Source: Methylophilus medardensis
GTDB taxonomy: Bacteria; Pseudomonadota; Gammaproteobacteria; Burkholderiales; Methylophilaceae
NCBI RefSeq assembly: GCF_006363915.1
Contig: NZ_CP040946.1
Strand: one strand, 5' to 3'
DNA: 64,000 nucleotides
Shown here: positions 45,586 to 54,438 of the stretch, in pieces
How positions within the stretch are numbered: the first letter of the stretch is position 1
Layout of the letters: every line of letters begins with the position of its first letter
Made by a program: the position numbers and the translations under genes
Notes under the pieces: model-generated
Told to the model about the DNA's origin: nothing
The model's database searches: none
The model's input: only the letters and a program-made list of their open reading frames with translations

Positions 45586-46794
45586 TTACTTTCGCACCGC
45601 TGCATTAGCACTGAGGTTAGACGTTGCGCTCACTGACGCCTCCACCGCTGTTTGCGGCCGTGCAACCGGCATTTCTTTAGGCGTGACCTTCGCGCCAGTG
45701 GTTTGCGTAGCGGCATTGGTGACCACCACGCGTTCTCCCGGCTGCAAGCCCTGTTCAATCAGCCACTGCTTATCCACCGCCCGGCCGACTTGCACCTCGC
45801 GGGATTCCAGCACACCCTCTGCGTTGACGACCCATACCCGCGTTGAAAACTGGTCACGAATCAAGGCATCTCTGGGAATCAAAATCGCCTTTGGATTAGT
45901 CGCCTGTCGGATTTTAAGCCGTACATAGGCGCCCGGCATTAGTTCGTGTTGCGGATTATCAAACACGGCACGCATCACCACCGAATCAGTGGTCTGGTTC
46001 ACCGAGACATCCGAGAATGAGAGTTTTCCGCTACCCGCATAAAGCGTGCCATCGGGCAGCAACAATTGAATATTGAGTCCACCATCGCTGCCTTTAAGTT
46101 GGCCGTCGCGCAACGCTTTGCGCAAAGCAAACACCTCAGAGGAAGACTGGGCAAAATTAACATACACGGGATGAATTTGCTCAATAGTAGTCAGATGCGT
46201 TGCCTCATCTTTTCCGACCAGGGCCCCCTCGGTCACCAGGGCCCGACGCGCCACCCCCGCAATCGGCGCACGCACGTTCGCATAGCCAAGATCGAGCTTG
46301 GCGCGGTTGAGTTTCGCTTGCGCAGCCGCGACCTCCGCTTTTGCCAACTGAGCGTCAGCCTGCGCAGCGCGATAATCACGCTGACTCACTGACTGATCGC
46401 CAACCAATGCTTGATAGCGCTGCAACTTGTCATTGGCATTGATTAAATTCGCTTCTGTTCTAGCCACCTCGGCCTCCGCCTCCAGCTTGCTGGCTTGCAA
46501 TTGCTCTGGATTAATAGCAAATAACAACGTATCCGCCTGCACCGTCTGCCCCTCTTGATAAAAGCGCTTGGCGACGATGCCTGACACGCGCGCACGCACT
46601 TCGGCGATGCGGTAGGCCTCTACCCTGCCGGGCAGCTCAACCTCGGTCGGCATCTCCGCCGTGCGCACGGTCAGCACGGCCACCTCAGGCGCAACACCCG
46701 CTGCCTGACTGGCCGGTTGCGGCTTGCTGCAGGCTGACAGTTGCAACATGCATAAAAAGGGAATGAACAGCGTGCGGACAGGAAAACGGAACAT
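45586..46794 (-). CDS. RND efflux periplasmic adaptor lipoprotein
   Basis: A 402-residue membrane-fusion protein with a lipoprotein signal (MFRFPVRTLFIPFLCMLQLSAC), a biotinyl-lipoyl-like half (ELPGRVEAYRIAEVRARVSGIV), a coiled-coil hairpin (about 100-170) and beta-barrel domain. It bridges pump and outer-membrane channel. ATG 46794 has AAGG 8 bp upstream; ATG 46827 is an alternative. A start at 46854 would run through the operator and is rejected. Confidence 0.92.
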   Translation of the reverse strand: MFRFPVRTLFIPFLCMLQLSACSKPQPASQAAGVAPEVAVLTVRTAEMPTEVELPGRVEAYRIAEVRARVSGIVAKRFYQEGQTVQADTLLFAINPEQLQASKLEAEAEVARTEANLINANDKLQRYQALVGDQSVSQRDYRAAQADAQLAKAEVAAAQAKLNRAKLDLGYANVRAPIAGVARRALVTEGALVGKDEATHLTTIEQIHPVYVNFAQSSSEVFALRKALRDGQLKGSDGGLNIQLLLPDGTLYAGSGKLSFSDVSVNQTTDSVVMRAVFDNPQHELMPGAYVRLKIRQATNPKAILIPRDALIRDQFSTRVWVVNAEGVLESREVQVGRAVDKQWLIEQGLQPGERVVVTNAATQTTGAKVTPKEMPVARPQTAVEASVSATSNLSANAAVRK

Positions 46795-46841
46795 ACAGGC
46801 GCCTTGCAACCAGAGAGACTTGCTCATTTTAGGCGCAGCGC

Positions 46842-46873
46842 AATAATTAATCAATCATGACTGATTAATTATT
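46842..46873. promoter_or_regulatory. Palindromic operator between efflux operon and TetR gene
   Basis: A perfect inverted repeat: 12-bp arms AATAATTAATCA (46842-46853) and TGATTAATTATT (46862-46873) around 8 bp. It overlaps the -35 of the regulator gene and sits just before the adaptor gene, so the TetR-type protein very likely binds here and represses both directions. Confidence 0.8.
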
Positions 46874-46885
46874 TTTTGCTATGAT
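46857..46885 (+). promoter_or_regulatory. Promoter of the TetR-family gene
   Basis: ATGACT (46857-46862), 17 bp, TATGAT (46880-46885) with a TGC extension just before the -10. The -35 lies inside the palindromic operator. Confidence 0.6.
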
Positions 46886-46922
46886 GGACGCTATTGTTTG
46901 ATGGAGGTTAGCCCTAGTAATC

Positions 46923-47525
46923 ATGGCGAGAAAAACCAAAGAAGATGCGCAAAAAAGCCGTGATCAGATCCTCGATGCGGCAGAGCATGTGTTCTATCGC
47001 AAAGGCTTCACCCTTACCACCATGACTGACATCGCTGAGCATGCCTCCCTCTCTCGCGGCGCGGTATATGGCCATTACAAAGGTAAACTGGAAGTCGCAA
47101 CAGCGATGGCTGAACGCGTGATCCAATGTGCCTCACCGTTTCAAATCCAAGCGCATCTATCTGCATTAAGCAATCTCAAACACTATTGCCTGCAAGAGAT
47201 TCACAGTTACATTGCGCCCAGCTCGATCCAAAGGGTATTATTTTTTTTGTATGTGGGCATTGATGACTCTCCCGAGTTACTGCAACTCAGGTTTGCTTGG
47301 GAGAAAAAACGCATTGCACAAATAGACAGCTTACTCAAACAAGCGATTGCGCAAAAAGAGTTGCCGGCCGAGGTCGACTTCGAGCTCATCAGCCTGTACT
47401 GCAAATCGATTATCGAGGGCGTATTTAGCATTATTTATTTTGGTAATCTCAGCGCCTCTGAGCGTTGGCAGCGGGCGGAACAGCTCTGTGAATATGGTCT
47501 GCAGCGCTTATCCCTCAAGCTGTAA
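46923..47525 (+). CDS. TetR/AcrR-family repressor of the efflux operon
   Basis: A 200-residue regulator. The N-terminal helix-turn-helix (about 10-57) reads ILDAAEHVFYRKGFTLTTMTDIAEHASLSRGAVYGHYKGK, very like AcrR/TtgR; the remainder is the helical ligand-binding domain. It diverges from the RND operon, with a perfect palindrome between, so local repression relieved by a pump substrate is the natural inference. Confidence 0.92.
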   Translation: MARKTKEDAQKSRDQILDAAEHVFYRKGFTLTTMTDIAEHASLSRGAVYGHYKGKLEVATAMAERVIQCASPFQIQAHLSALSNLKHYCLQEIHSYIAPSSIQRVLFFLYVGIDDSPELLQLRFAWEKKRIAQIDSLLKQAIAQKELPAEVDFELISLYCKSIIEGVFSIIYFGNLSASERWQRAEQLCEYGLQRLSLKL

Positions 47526-47727
47526 ACACTGCGTTCGCAGGCGCATCCATCGCAGATGCTGATTGACGAGCACACCCACCTTGCGGCAAGATGAAGGCTA
47601 AATGTATTGATTGCAATAAAATTGCTCATATGTAGCGTGCACAAGGTCATGAGGATCTGATGCCGCACCTCTCGTTTCTCCGCCATGACCCGCCACGATT
47701 AAAAAACACTGAAGAAAATACACTGCT

Positions 47728-49425
47728 ATGGACCACAACCTCTCTCTCATTACCACCATTGCCGCCGCCTTTGCGCTGGCGCTAATCTTTGGCTTGATTG
47801 CAGAAAAACTCAAATTACCCGCGCTGATTGGCTATTTATTTGCCGGCATCTTAATTGGTCCGTCCACACCAGGCTTTGTAGCCGATATTGCCATCGCCTC
47901 CCAATTGTCTGAAATCGGCGTCATGTTGTTAATGTTTGGCGTGGGTTTGCATTTTTCGGTACAAGATTTGATGTCCGTCAAACGGATTGCGCTACCCGGG
48001 GCCTTGGCGCAGATGACGTTGGCCACCTTACTCGGCATGCTAGTGGCGCATTATTGGGGCTGGAGTATGGGCCATGGCTTAGTGTTTGGCCTGTCATTGT
48101 CTTGCGCCAGCACGGTCGTGTTACTCAAGGCACTCGAATCCAGACGGATTCTAGAGAGTATGAACGGCAAAATTGCAGTGGGCTGGTTAGTGGTCGAAGA
48201 CATGGTTACCGTGTTGGTACTGGTCTTAATGCCGGCACTGGCAGGGGTGTTGGGCGGTCAAGGCGAGGTGGGCAATACCGGCGCCATTTGGGAAGCCATC
48301 GGCGTGACCCTGCTCGAAATTACCGGATTTGTGGTGGTGATGCTGGTGGTCGGTAAGCGCGTATTACCTTGGTTATTGTGGTACGTGGCCGGCACCGGCT
48401 CGCGTGAGCTGTTTACCTTAACGGTGATTGCAGTAGCCATCGGCGTGGCTTTTTTTGCCTCTTCACTCTTTCATGTATCGTTTGCACTCGGCGCCTTTTT
48501 TGCCGGCATGATCATGCGCGAATCTGAATACAGCCACCGAGCTGCAGAAGATTCACTCCCGTTTCGCGACGCATTCGCAGTATTGTTTTTTGTGGCGGTC
48601 GGCATGCTGTTTGACCCGGCCATTTTGGTTAAACAACCAGTGCAAGTATTGTCGGTGGTCGCGATTATTATTTTAGGTAAATCGCTCGCGGCGATCGCGA
48701 TTGTATTGGCCTTGCGATACCCCTTGAACACCGCGTTGACGGTGGCGGCTAGTTTGGCACAAATTGGTGAGTTCTCATTCATTCTGGCGGGCCTAGGCGT
48801 CTCACTTAACTTGTTGTCACAAGATGGCATGAGCCTGGTGCTGGCGGGTGCGCTAATCTCCATTGCCTTAAATCCATTGGTCTTTGCCACTATTAAACCG
48901 TTGTCAAATTGGGTGATCAACAAATCAGACGTGGCAAGGCGCTTATCCGAGCGCATGGACCCCTACAGCGAGCTACCGATGTCGACTGAACGCAAGTTTC
49001 TTGAGGGGCAAGTGGTGCTGGTAGGCTATGGCCGAGTCGGCAGACGGATTGCGCAAGCACTCACGGCCTCTATGATTCCATTTGTGGTGGCCGAACAAAA
49101 TCGAGAGGTGGTCGAAAAACTCCGCAAACAAGGTCAACCCGCGGTGTCCGGCAATGCTGCTGACCCCATGGTATTGATACAAGCCCACATTGCCAATGCC
49201 GCCATGCTGATTATTGCAACACCGGATTCGATGGATATTCGCAAAATGGTCGACATTGCCAAGCAACTCAAGCCAGAGATTGAGGTCGTGATTCGAACGC
49301 ACCACGAAGATGAGTATCAACGTTTGCAAAAAGAATTCGGCGAAGCTGTTTTTTTTGGCGAAGAAGAACTGGCCAAGGGCATGTCCGGACATGTGTTGCA
49401 GCGCTTTGAAAAACAGATCATTTAG
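47728..49425 (+). CDS. CPA2-family cation:proton antiporter (Kef/YbaL type)
   Basis: A 565-residue membrane protein with about 12 membrane segments (1-390) followed by an RCK/TrkA-N domain (about 420-540) with the Rossmann motif VVLVGYGRVGRRI. The transport part resembles KefB/YbaL. The RCK domain lacks a clear glutathione-binding context (no KefF gene nearby), so the gating ligand is unknown; NAD(H) is possible. It likely exchanges K+ for H+. It stands alone between 200-bp gaps in which I see no further gene. Confidence 0.88.
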   Translation: MDHNLSLITTIAAAFALALIFGLIAEKLKLPALIGYLFAGILIGPSTPGFVADIAIASQLSEIGVMLLMFGVGLHFSVQDLMSVKRIALPGALAQMTLATLLGMLVAHYWGWSMGHGLVFGLSLSCASTVVLLKALESRRILESMNGKIAVGWLVVEDMVTVLVLVLMPALAGVLGGQGEVGNTGAIWEAIGVTLLEITGFVVVMLVVGKRVLPWLLWYVAGTGSRELFTLTVIAVAIGVAFFASSLFHVSFALGAFFAGMIMRESEYSHRAAEDSLPFRDAFAVLFFVAVGMLFDPAILVKQPVQVLSVVAIIILGKSLAAIAIVLALRYPLNTALTVAASLAQIGEFSFILAGLGVSLNLLSQDGMSLVLAGALISIALNPLVFATIKPLSNWVINKSDVARRLSERMDPYSELPMSTERKFLEGQVVLVGYGRVGRRIAQALTASMIPFVVAEQNREVVEKLRKQGQPAVSGNAADPMVLIQAHIANAAMLIIATPDSMDIRKMVDIAKQLKPEIEVVIRTHHEDEYQRLQKEFGEAVFFGEEELAKGMSGHVLQRFEKQII

Positions 49426-49654
49426 GGTTGCCAGACGCCTAGCCTTTGTTTGCAGCGCCTGGCAGACAACGCAGCGCTAGCAAATCGGCAATCAACTCCC
49501 TTTAAGGCAAGCGCAGGCTAATCGCTGGACTGCGATGCGCTTGCAACTGAGCGTCGACGCACTTTTATTTGCTGCGTCACCACCGCATGCGCCGAAATGA
49601 CTGTATCATCGCGCCGAATTAAAAACGCGCACAATTTTTGCTTAAATCTTGCAA

Positions 49655-50926
49655 ATGCAAACCGATCTCACCGCCGAACAAACCATTCTCTTGGCCAAAC
49701 TCAGACATATCGAAGAGTTAGAGCGTCTGGTAATTTGTACCGAATTTGTAGAGACGCTTGGCCAAATGGTGCATCAAATTCAGGCTGAACGTGGCGCCAG
49801 TTGTCTCTATCTGGCTTCGACCGGGCAACATTTTGCCAGGGAGCGTGCCGATCTCGTGGCACAAAACAGTCCGCTAGATCACCGCTTTAAGCAGGCACTG
49901 CAACGCCACCTGCATGCCAATCCACAAGCCGACGCCAAACAATTGACACTGGTCTCTTGGATATTGCTGGGCTTTGATCAACTCACGGCATTGCGCCATC
50001 AAGTCACCTTGCACCAAATTTCATTTGAAGACTGCATACAATCGTTTACGCGCCTCATCGGCAGCCTCATCTCCTTAATCTTTGAAATCACCGACAATAC
50101 GGTCAACACCAAGATTTCAAGCAGTCTATTAGCCCTCTACAACTTGGTGCAGGGCAAAGAGTTTGCGGGCCAAGAACGTGCAGTTGGTGCTTATTTGTTT
50201 GGTTCCGGCAGGTTGCAGTTAGCGCATCAGCAAAAATTGATGGAACTCATTGCACTACAAGAGCGCCATTTTGAGTCGTTCTGCCAATTCGCCACGCCGA
50301 CGTTACGTGATGCCTGGGCTTTGGCGAGGGTGTCAGATACGCAGCGCACCTATCAACAATATCAAACACGACTTACGCTTGCCAAACCGGAGCAGTCGTT
50401 GCAGGCCAAAGATGCAGATATCTGGTTTGAGCTTTGTAGCCAACGCTTGACCGAACTCTGGCAAATTCAATGTCTGCTGATTCAAGACATGCATCATATG
50501 CTCAACGCATTGGTAGAAAGCGCCCGTCAGGATTTGGAAAAAACCCGTCAATATTTGCAGCAACTACAACGCAAGAGCAGCCCGACTAAGCCCGATAGCA
50601 CGTTTTTTAACCTGTCTATTCCGGTAGAGAATGCCTATGCCTTTTTGAGCCACCATCCCAACCAACCCTACCCGATAGAGTCAGTGCTGTCTTTGTTACA
50701 GCAACAGTCGCAGCACATTGCAGAGGTAGAGTCAGAGTTATCAGACACCAAAAAAGCCCTCACTGAAAGAAAGCAAATAGAACGGGCGAAAGGCCTACTC
50801 ATGAGCAACTTGGGCCTGAGCGAGGTGGAGGCTTACAAAAGCATGCGGAGTACCGCCATGGAACAAAAACGCAAAATCATTGATGTGGCAGAAAACATTC
50901 TGCTTCAACACAAACTACCGCAATAA
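49655..50926 (+). CDS. nasR: NIT-ANTAR transcription antiterminator, NasR-like
   Basis: A 423-residue protein with an N-terminal NIT nitrate/nitrite-sensing helical domain (about 40-280: LGQMVHQIQAERGASCLYLAS holds the conserved Arg-Gly of the ligand pocket) and a C-terminal ANTAR RNA-binding domain (about 362-420: ALTERKQIERAKGLLMSNLGLSEVEAYKSMRSTAM). In Klebsiella, NasR binds nitrate or nitrite and prevents termination in the nasF leader. This gene lies directly upstream of a leader with such a hairpin and terminator, so the role is well supported. ATG 49655 is used; an in-frame TTG precedes by 6 bp. Confidence 0.93.
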   Translation: MQTDLTAEQTILLAKLRHIEELERLVICTEFVETLGQMVHQIQAERGASCLYLASTGQHFARERADLVAQNSPLDHRFKQALQRHLHANPQADAKQLTLVSWILLGFDQLTALRHQVTLHQISFEDCIQSFTRLIGSLISLIFEITDNTVNTKISSSLLALYNLVQGKEFAGQERAVGAYLFGSGRLQLAHQQKLMELIALQERHFESFCQFATPTLRDAWALARVSDTQRTYQQYQTRLTLAKPEQSLQAKDADIWFELCSQRLTELWQIQCLLIQDMHHMLNALVESARQDLEKTRQYLQQLQRKSSPTKPDSTFFNLSIPVENAYAFLSHHPNQPYPIESVLSLLQQQSQHIAEVESELSDTKKALTERKQIERAKGLLMSNLGLSEVEAYKSMRSTAMEQKRKIIDVAENILLQHKLPQ

Positions 50927-50941
50927 CCAACCCATGTTAAT

Positions 50942-50965
50942 GGTGCATCCGCACCCGAATGGTGC
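50942..50965. promoter_or_regulatory. NtrC-type enhancer site
   Basis: GCACCCGAATGGTGC (50951-50965) is a perfect GCACC-N5-GGTGC palindrome, the core of the NtrC consensus. Another GGTGC half-site lies at 50942-50946. The site is about 90 bp upstream of the sigma54 -24 element, a normal enhancer distance. Confidence 0.75.
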
Positions 50966-51053
50966 GCATCAAGTTGGCATCAAACGCCGCTTAGGCTGCG
51001 AAATAAAAACAAAAAACCAATCAAAATCAGTCCCTTAATAAAAAGTTCCGCGT

Positions 51054-51069
51054 TGGCATGCCATTTGCT
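51054..51069 (+). promoter_or_regulatory. Sigma54 promoter of the nitrate assimilation operon
   Basis: TGGCATG-CCAT-TTGCT fits the TGGCAYR-N4-TTGCW consensus with the invariant GG (51055-51056) and GC (51067-51068) at the required spacing. Transcription should start near 51080, leaving a leader of about 200 nt. Confidence 0.85.
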
Positions 51070-51114
51070 AACGTTTATTTAAGCAGTGACGTCTGAACAA
51101 GACCAACGAGCTTA

Positions 51115-51147
51115 CCGACCACTGATCAATGGCGATCACTGCGTCGG
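51115..51147 (+). promoter_or_regulatory. ANTAR-target hairpin in the operon leader
   Basis: A long stem: CCGAC/GTCGG outer, CA/TG, one C-C mismatch, TGATC/GATCA inner. It closes the six-base loop AATGGC (51128-51133), with A at loop position 1 and G at position 4, the two bases conserved in ANTAR-bound hexaloops. A weaker hairpin AAGC...GCTT around GTCT/AGAC (51081-51113) precedes it and could be the partner. NasR-like binding here would allow read-through of the terminator. Confidence 0.75.
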
Positions 51148-51191
51148 GTAAACATTACTCTTATCAACCGAACTGGTTGGCAATACTGGAC

Positions 51192-51242
51192 AAAGGCGTC
51201 CTGAGTGTAGACAAAAAAGTCTGCATTCAGGACGCCTTTTTT
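51192..51242 (+). terminator. Leader terminator controlled by antitermination
   Basis: AAAGGCGTCCTGA (51192-51204) pairs with TCAGGACGCCTTT (51227-51239), with an extra AGAC/GTCT inner stem, followed by T-run. It stands about 40 bp before the first structural gene, where a terminator only makes sense as an attenuator. Confidence 0.9.
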
Positions 51243-51282
51243 GTTTTTTATTTCCCGTGAATCACTCTTTTCAGGAGCCCTT

Positions 51283-52596
51283 ATGCGCAGTACTGACAAA
51301 CCTACCGTCGACACCCCCTCTGACATTGATCTGCCGACCGCCGCGACGCCGGTAGATCATACGCGGCGCGACTTTTTCCGTCAGGCCATGGCGGGCGCCT
51401 TTGGCGCGGCTGCCATGATGAATATGGTACCGGCTGCCATTCGCAGCCAGGCATGGGCTGCAGGTTCTGATGCGCCAGAGATCACCGAAGTCAAAGTGGG
51501 TTTTATTCCCCTGACTGACTGTGCCCCGATTGTTGTCGCCGCGCAAATGGGGTTTGATAAAAAATATGGCATCAAAATCATCCCGTCCAAAGAAGCTTCT
51601 TGGGCTGGGGTGCGCGACAAAATGGTCAATGGCGAGCTGCATGCGGCCCATGTCCTCTATGGCCTGATTTATGGGGTTCAACTGGGCATTGGGGGTCAAC
51701 AAAAAGACATGAACATTCTCATGACTTTAAACAATAACGGTCAGGGCATCACCTTGGCCAACCAGCTTAAAGAGAAAGGCGTCACCAGCGGCGCTACCCT
51801 CAAGCGCCTGCTTGAAAACGAAAACCGAGACTTTACCTTTGCCCAGACGTTTCCCACCGGCACGCATGCCATGTGGTTGTATTACTGGCTAGCCAGTTAC
51901 GGCATCAATCCGATGCAAGATGTGAAAACCATCGTTGTCCCCCCGCCACAGATGGTCGCCAATATGCGTATCGGCAATATGGACGGCTATTGCGTAGGCG
52001 AGCCATGGAACGCGCGTGCTATCTACGACAAAATTGGTTTCACGGTCGCGACCACACAAGACATCTGGACCGATCATCCGGAAAAAGTGTTGGGCACCAC
52101 GGCGGAGTTTGTGACCAAACACCCGAATACGGCCTTAGCACTCACCAAAGCGATTTTGGAGGCCTGCCGCTACATAGATGCGACCAAAAACCGCCCTGAA
52201 GTGGCCAAATTGATTGCAGGGAAAGCCTATGTGAACGCACCGGAAGAGGTGATTGAGGGGCGCTTCTTGGGTCACTATGACAATGGCATCGGGAAAAAAT
52301 GGGAAGACCCTAATTACATGAAGTTTTTCAATGATGGCAAGGTGAACTTCCCTTACCTGTCTGACGGCATGTGGTTTCTCACCCAGCACAAGCGCTGGGG
52401 GCTACTCAAGTCCGACCCGGATTACTTAGGCGTGGCGAAAAAGGTCAACCGCATTGATATTTATACCGAGGCGGCCAAGTCACTGGGCATCAATGTGCCG
52501 GTTGACGTCATGCGCACAAGCAAGCTCATGGATGGCGTGGTGTGGGATGCAAAAGATCCCAAAGCTTATGCCAATAGTTTCAAGGTAAAAGCCTAA
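51283..52596 (+). CDS. nrtA: Nitrate ABC transporter substrate-binding protein
   Basis: A 437-residue NrtA/NasF-family periplasmic protein with a twin-arginine signal (HTRRDFFRQAMAGAF, about residues 26-40). The body shows EVKVGFIPLTDCAPIVVAAQMGFDKKYGIKI and FTFAQTFPTGTHAMWLYYWLASYGINP, typical of nitrate/bicarbonate/taurine binding proteins. AGGAG 5 bp before ATG 51283 decides the start. It is the first gene after the leader terminator. Confidence 0.93.
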   Translation: MRSTDKPTVDTPSDIDLPTAATPVDHTRRDFFRQAMAGAFGAAAMMNMVPAAIRSQAWAAGSDAPEITEVKVGFIPLTDCAPIVVAAQMGFDKKYGIKIIPSKEASWAGVRDKMVNGELHAAHVLYGLIYGVQLGIGGQQKDMNILMTLNNNGQGITLANQLKEKGVTSGATLKRLLENENRDFTFAQTFPTGTHAMWLYYWLASYGINPMQDVKTIVVPPPQMVANMRIGNMDGYCVGEPWNARAIYDKIGFTVATTQDIWTDHPEKVLGTTAEFVTKHPNTALALTKAILEACRYIDATKNRPEVAKLIAGKAYVNAPEEVIEGRFLGHYDNGIGKKWEDPNYMKFFNDGKVNFPYLSDGMWFLTQHKRWGLLKSDPDYLGVAKKVNRIDIYTEAAKSLGINVPVDVMRTSKLMDGVVWDAKDPKAYANSFKVKA

Positions 52597-52615
52597 TCGT
52601 CAAAGGAGACGCACC

Positions 52616-53524
52616 ATGAACGTGGTTAGTTTAAAGCAAGAAAAAAGCGCGCAGGCTGTGAAAACTGCCTCTGCGCAACCTGTGATGGCGGTGGTTACCC
52701 CTCTCTCAACCACGGCTACCAGCACCAGCGCGCCCAAAGGCGCCGCATGGGCGGCAACTTTCCGTCGTGTGTTTGAATGGGGGTTGCCGCCTGTGATTGG
52801 CTTAATGATATTTGCGGCGATTTGGGCGGTGGTGGCCGCATTAACCCAAGGATTACCGGGGCCACTCAGCACTTGGCATGCCGCAGTGGTGCTGTTCAGT
52901 GACCCTTTTTACATCAACAACCCAAACGACATGGGCATTGGCTGGAACATTCTCAGTTCGCTCAAACGGGTGGCGACAGGGTTTGGACTCGCTGCCATCG
53001 TGGGTATTCCGATGGGCTTCATCATTGGCCGCTATCACTTCATGTCCAGAATGGCCGCACCCATTATCAGCCTGCTCAAACCTGTCTCACCGCTGGCATG
53101 GCTACCGATTGGCTTGTTGGTGTTTAAAGCAGCCGACCCTGCGGCGATTTGGGTCATTTTTATCACCGCCGTCTGGCCAATGGTGATCAATACCGCGGTT
53201 GGCGTCAGCAAAGTCCCGCAAGATTATATGAATGTGGCCAAGGTGCTCAACCTGTCCGAATGGAAAGTCGTCACCAAAATCTTGCTGCCCTCTGTGATGC
53301 CCTATCTCATGACAGGCGTCAGGCTTGCCATGGGCGCTGCTTGGCTGGTGATTGTGGCTGCAGAAATGCTCACGGGTGGGCTGGGGATTGGCTTTTGGGT
53401 ATGGGATGAATGGAACAACTTGAATGTGGAGCACATCATCATCGCCATTTTCATTGTTGGCATTGTCGGCTTGCTGCTAGAGCAGTGCCTGGTGCTGCTG
53501 GCAAAACGCTACAGCTACGAATAA
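52616..53524 (+). CDS. nrtB: Nitrate ABC transporter permease
   Basis: A 302-residue inner-membrane permease with about 6-7 membrane segments and the EAA-type loop (ISKVPQDYMNVAKVLNLSEWKV... analog: VGVSKVPQDYMNVAKVLNLSE). It follows nrtA by 19 bp with AAAGGAG. The N-terminal 40 residues are a low-complexity Ala/Thr/Ser-rich cytoplasmic stretch. Confidence 0.93.
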   Translation: MNVVSLKQEKSAQAVKTASAQPVMAVVTPLSTTATSTSAPKGAAWAATFRRVFEWGLPPVIGLMIFAAIWAVVAALTQGLPGPLSTWHAAVVLFSDPFYINNPNDMGIGWNILSSLKRVATGFGLAAIVGIPMGFIIGRYHFMSRMAAPIISLLKPVSPLAWLPIGLLVFKAADPAAIWVIFITAVWPMVINTAVGVSKVPQDYMNVAKVLNLSEWKVVTKILLPSVMPYLMTGVRLAMGAAWLVIVAAEMLTGGLGIGFWVWDEWNNLNVEHIIIAIFIVGIVGLLLEQCLVLLAKRYSYE

Positions 53525-53543
53525 TACGTAAAAAGGAATTGTT

Positions 53544-54353
53544 ATGACGACCAGTGGTTTGCAAGACCGTTATGTGCTGATTGAAAACGTCAATATGACT
53601 TTTCAAACTAAAAAAGGCAGTTTTCAGGCGCTCAAAGACATCAACCTGTCTATCCAAGAAGGCGAGTTCATTTCGATTATCGGCCACTCCGGCTGCGGTA
53701 AATCAACCGTGCTCAATCTGATTGCAGGCTTGCTGCAACCGAGCGAGGGTTATCTATTTTGCGCCGGACGCGAAATTGCCAAGCCTGGCCCCGAGCGGGC
53801 AGTGGTGTTCCAAAATCATTCTTTGCTACCTTGGTTGAGCTGTTTCGACAATGTCTATCTTGCAGTTGAGCGCGTATTTGCTGACCAAGAGAGCAAATCC
53901 CAACTGGCGGACCGCACCCATGCGGCACTGGCACTGGTCGGACTCAGCCATGCCACGGAAAAACGCCCCACTGAGATCTCTGGCGGCATGAAACAACGCG
54001 TCGGCATTGCGCGTGCATTAGCCATGGAACCCAAAGTGCTGCTGTTAGATGAACCGTTTGGCGCACTGGATGCACTCACCCGCGCCGGGTTACAAGACGA
54101 GTTGATGACCATTATGGCGCGCTCAGGGTGTACGGCTGTAATGGTTACCCATGATGTAGACGAAGCCGTATTGCTCTCCGACCGCATCGTCATGATGACC
54201 AACGGGCCTGCGGCCACCATCGGTGAAATTTTGCCAGTGGACTTGCCTCGCCCACGCAATCGTCTGGCGCTGGTTGAAGACCCTGCCTACACCCATCTAC
54301 GCAGCGAAGTATTGAAGTTTTTGTATGAGCGGCACGCCAAAAAGGCGGCCTAA
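53544..54353 (+). CDS. nrtD: Nitrate ABC transporter ATP-binding protein
   Basis: A 269-residue ATPase: Walker A GHSGCGKST (about 50-58), signature ISGGMKQRVGIARALA, Walker B VLLLDEPFGALD and switch His VTHDVDEA. It is the NasD/NrtD type with one nucleotide-binding domain and no solute-binding fusion as in NrtC. It lies 19 bp after nrtB. Confidence 0.94.
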   Translation: MTTSGLQDRYVLIENVNMTFQTKKGSFQALKDINLSIQEGEFISIIGHSGCGKSTVLNLIAGLLQPSEGYLFCAGREIAKPGPERAVVFQNHSLLPWLSCFDNVYLAVERVFADQESKSQLADRTHAALALVGLSHATEKRPTEISGGMKQRVGIARALAMEPKVLLLDEPFGALDALTRAGLQDELMTIMARSGCTAVMVTHDVDEAVLLSDRIVMMTNGPAATIGEILPVDLPRPRNRLALVEDPAYTHLRSEVLKFLYERHAKKAA

Positions 54354-54358
54354 AAAGG

Positions 54359-54388
54359 GGTGCTGACGGGCGGACACCCGCCAGCACC
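54359..54388 (+). other. Intra-operon hairpin
   Basis: GGTGCT-(4-base bulge)-GGCGG pairs with CCGCC-AGCACC around loop ACAC, in the 85-bp gap between the ABC ATPase and porin genes. There is no T-run, so it is more likely an mRNA stabiliser or processing point than a terminator. Confidence 0.45.
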
Positions 54389-54438
54389 GCATACCTCATC
54401 GAAGTATGGTTACCCCCCATTGCATAAAGGAGCAACAC

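Noticed and set aside
49426..49654. TGCCAG...CTGGCA hairpin after the antiporter gene as a terminator
   Set aside because: The stem has a mismatch, a long loop and no T-run, so it was not listed.
51052..51076. CGTTGGCA/TGCTAACG inverted repeat read as an RNA hairpin or operator
   Set aside because: It coincides with the sigma54 promoter and lies upstream of the predicted transcription start, so the promoter reading explains it better.
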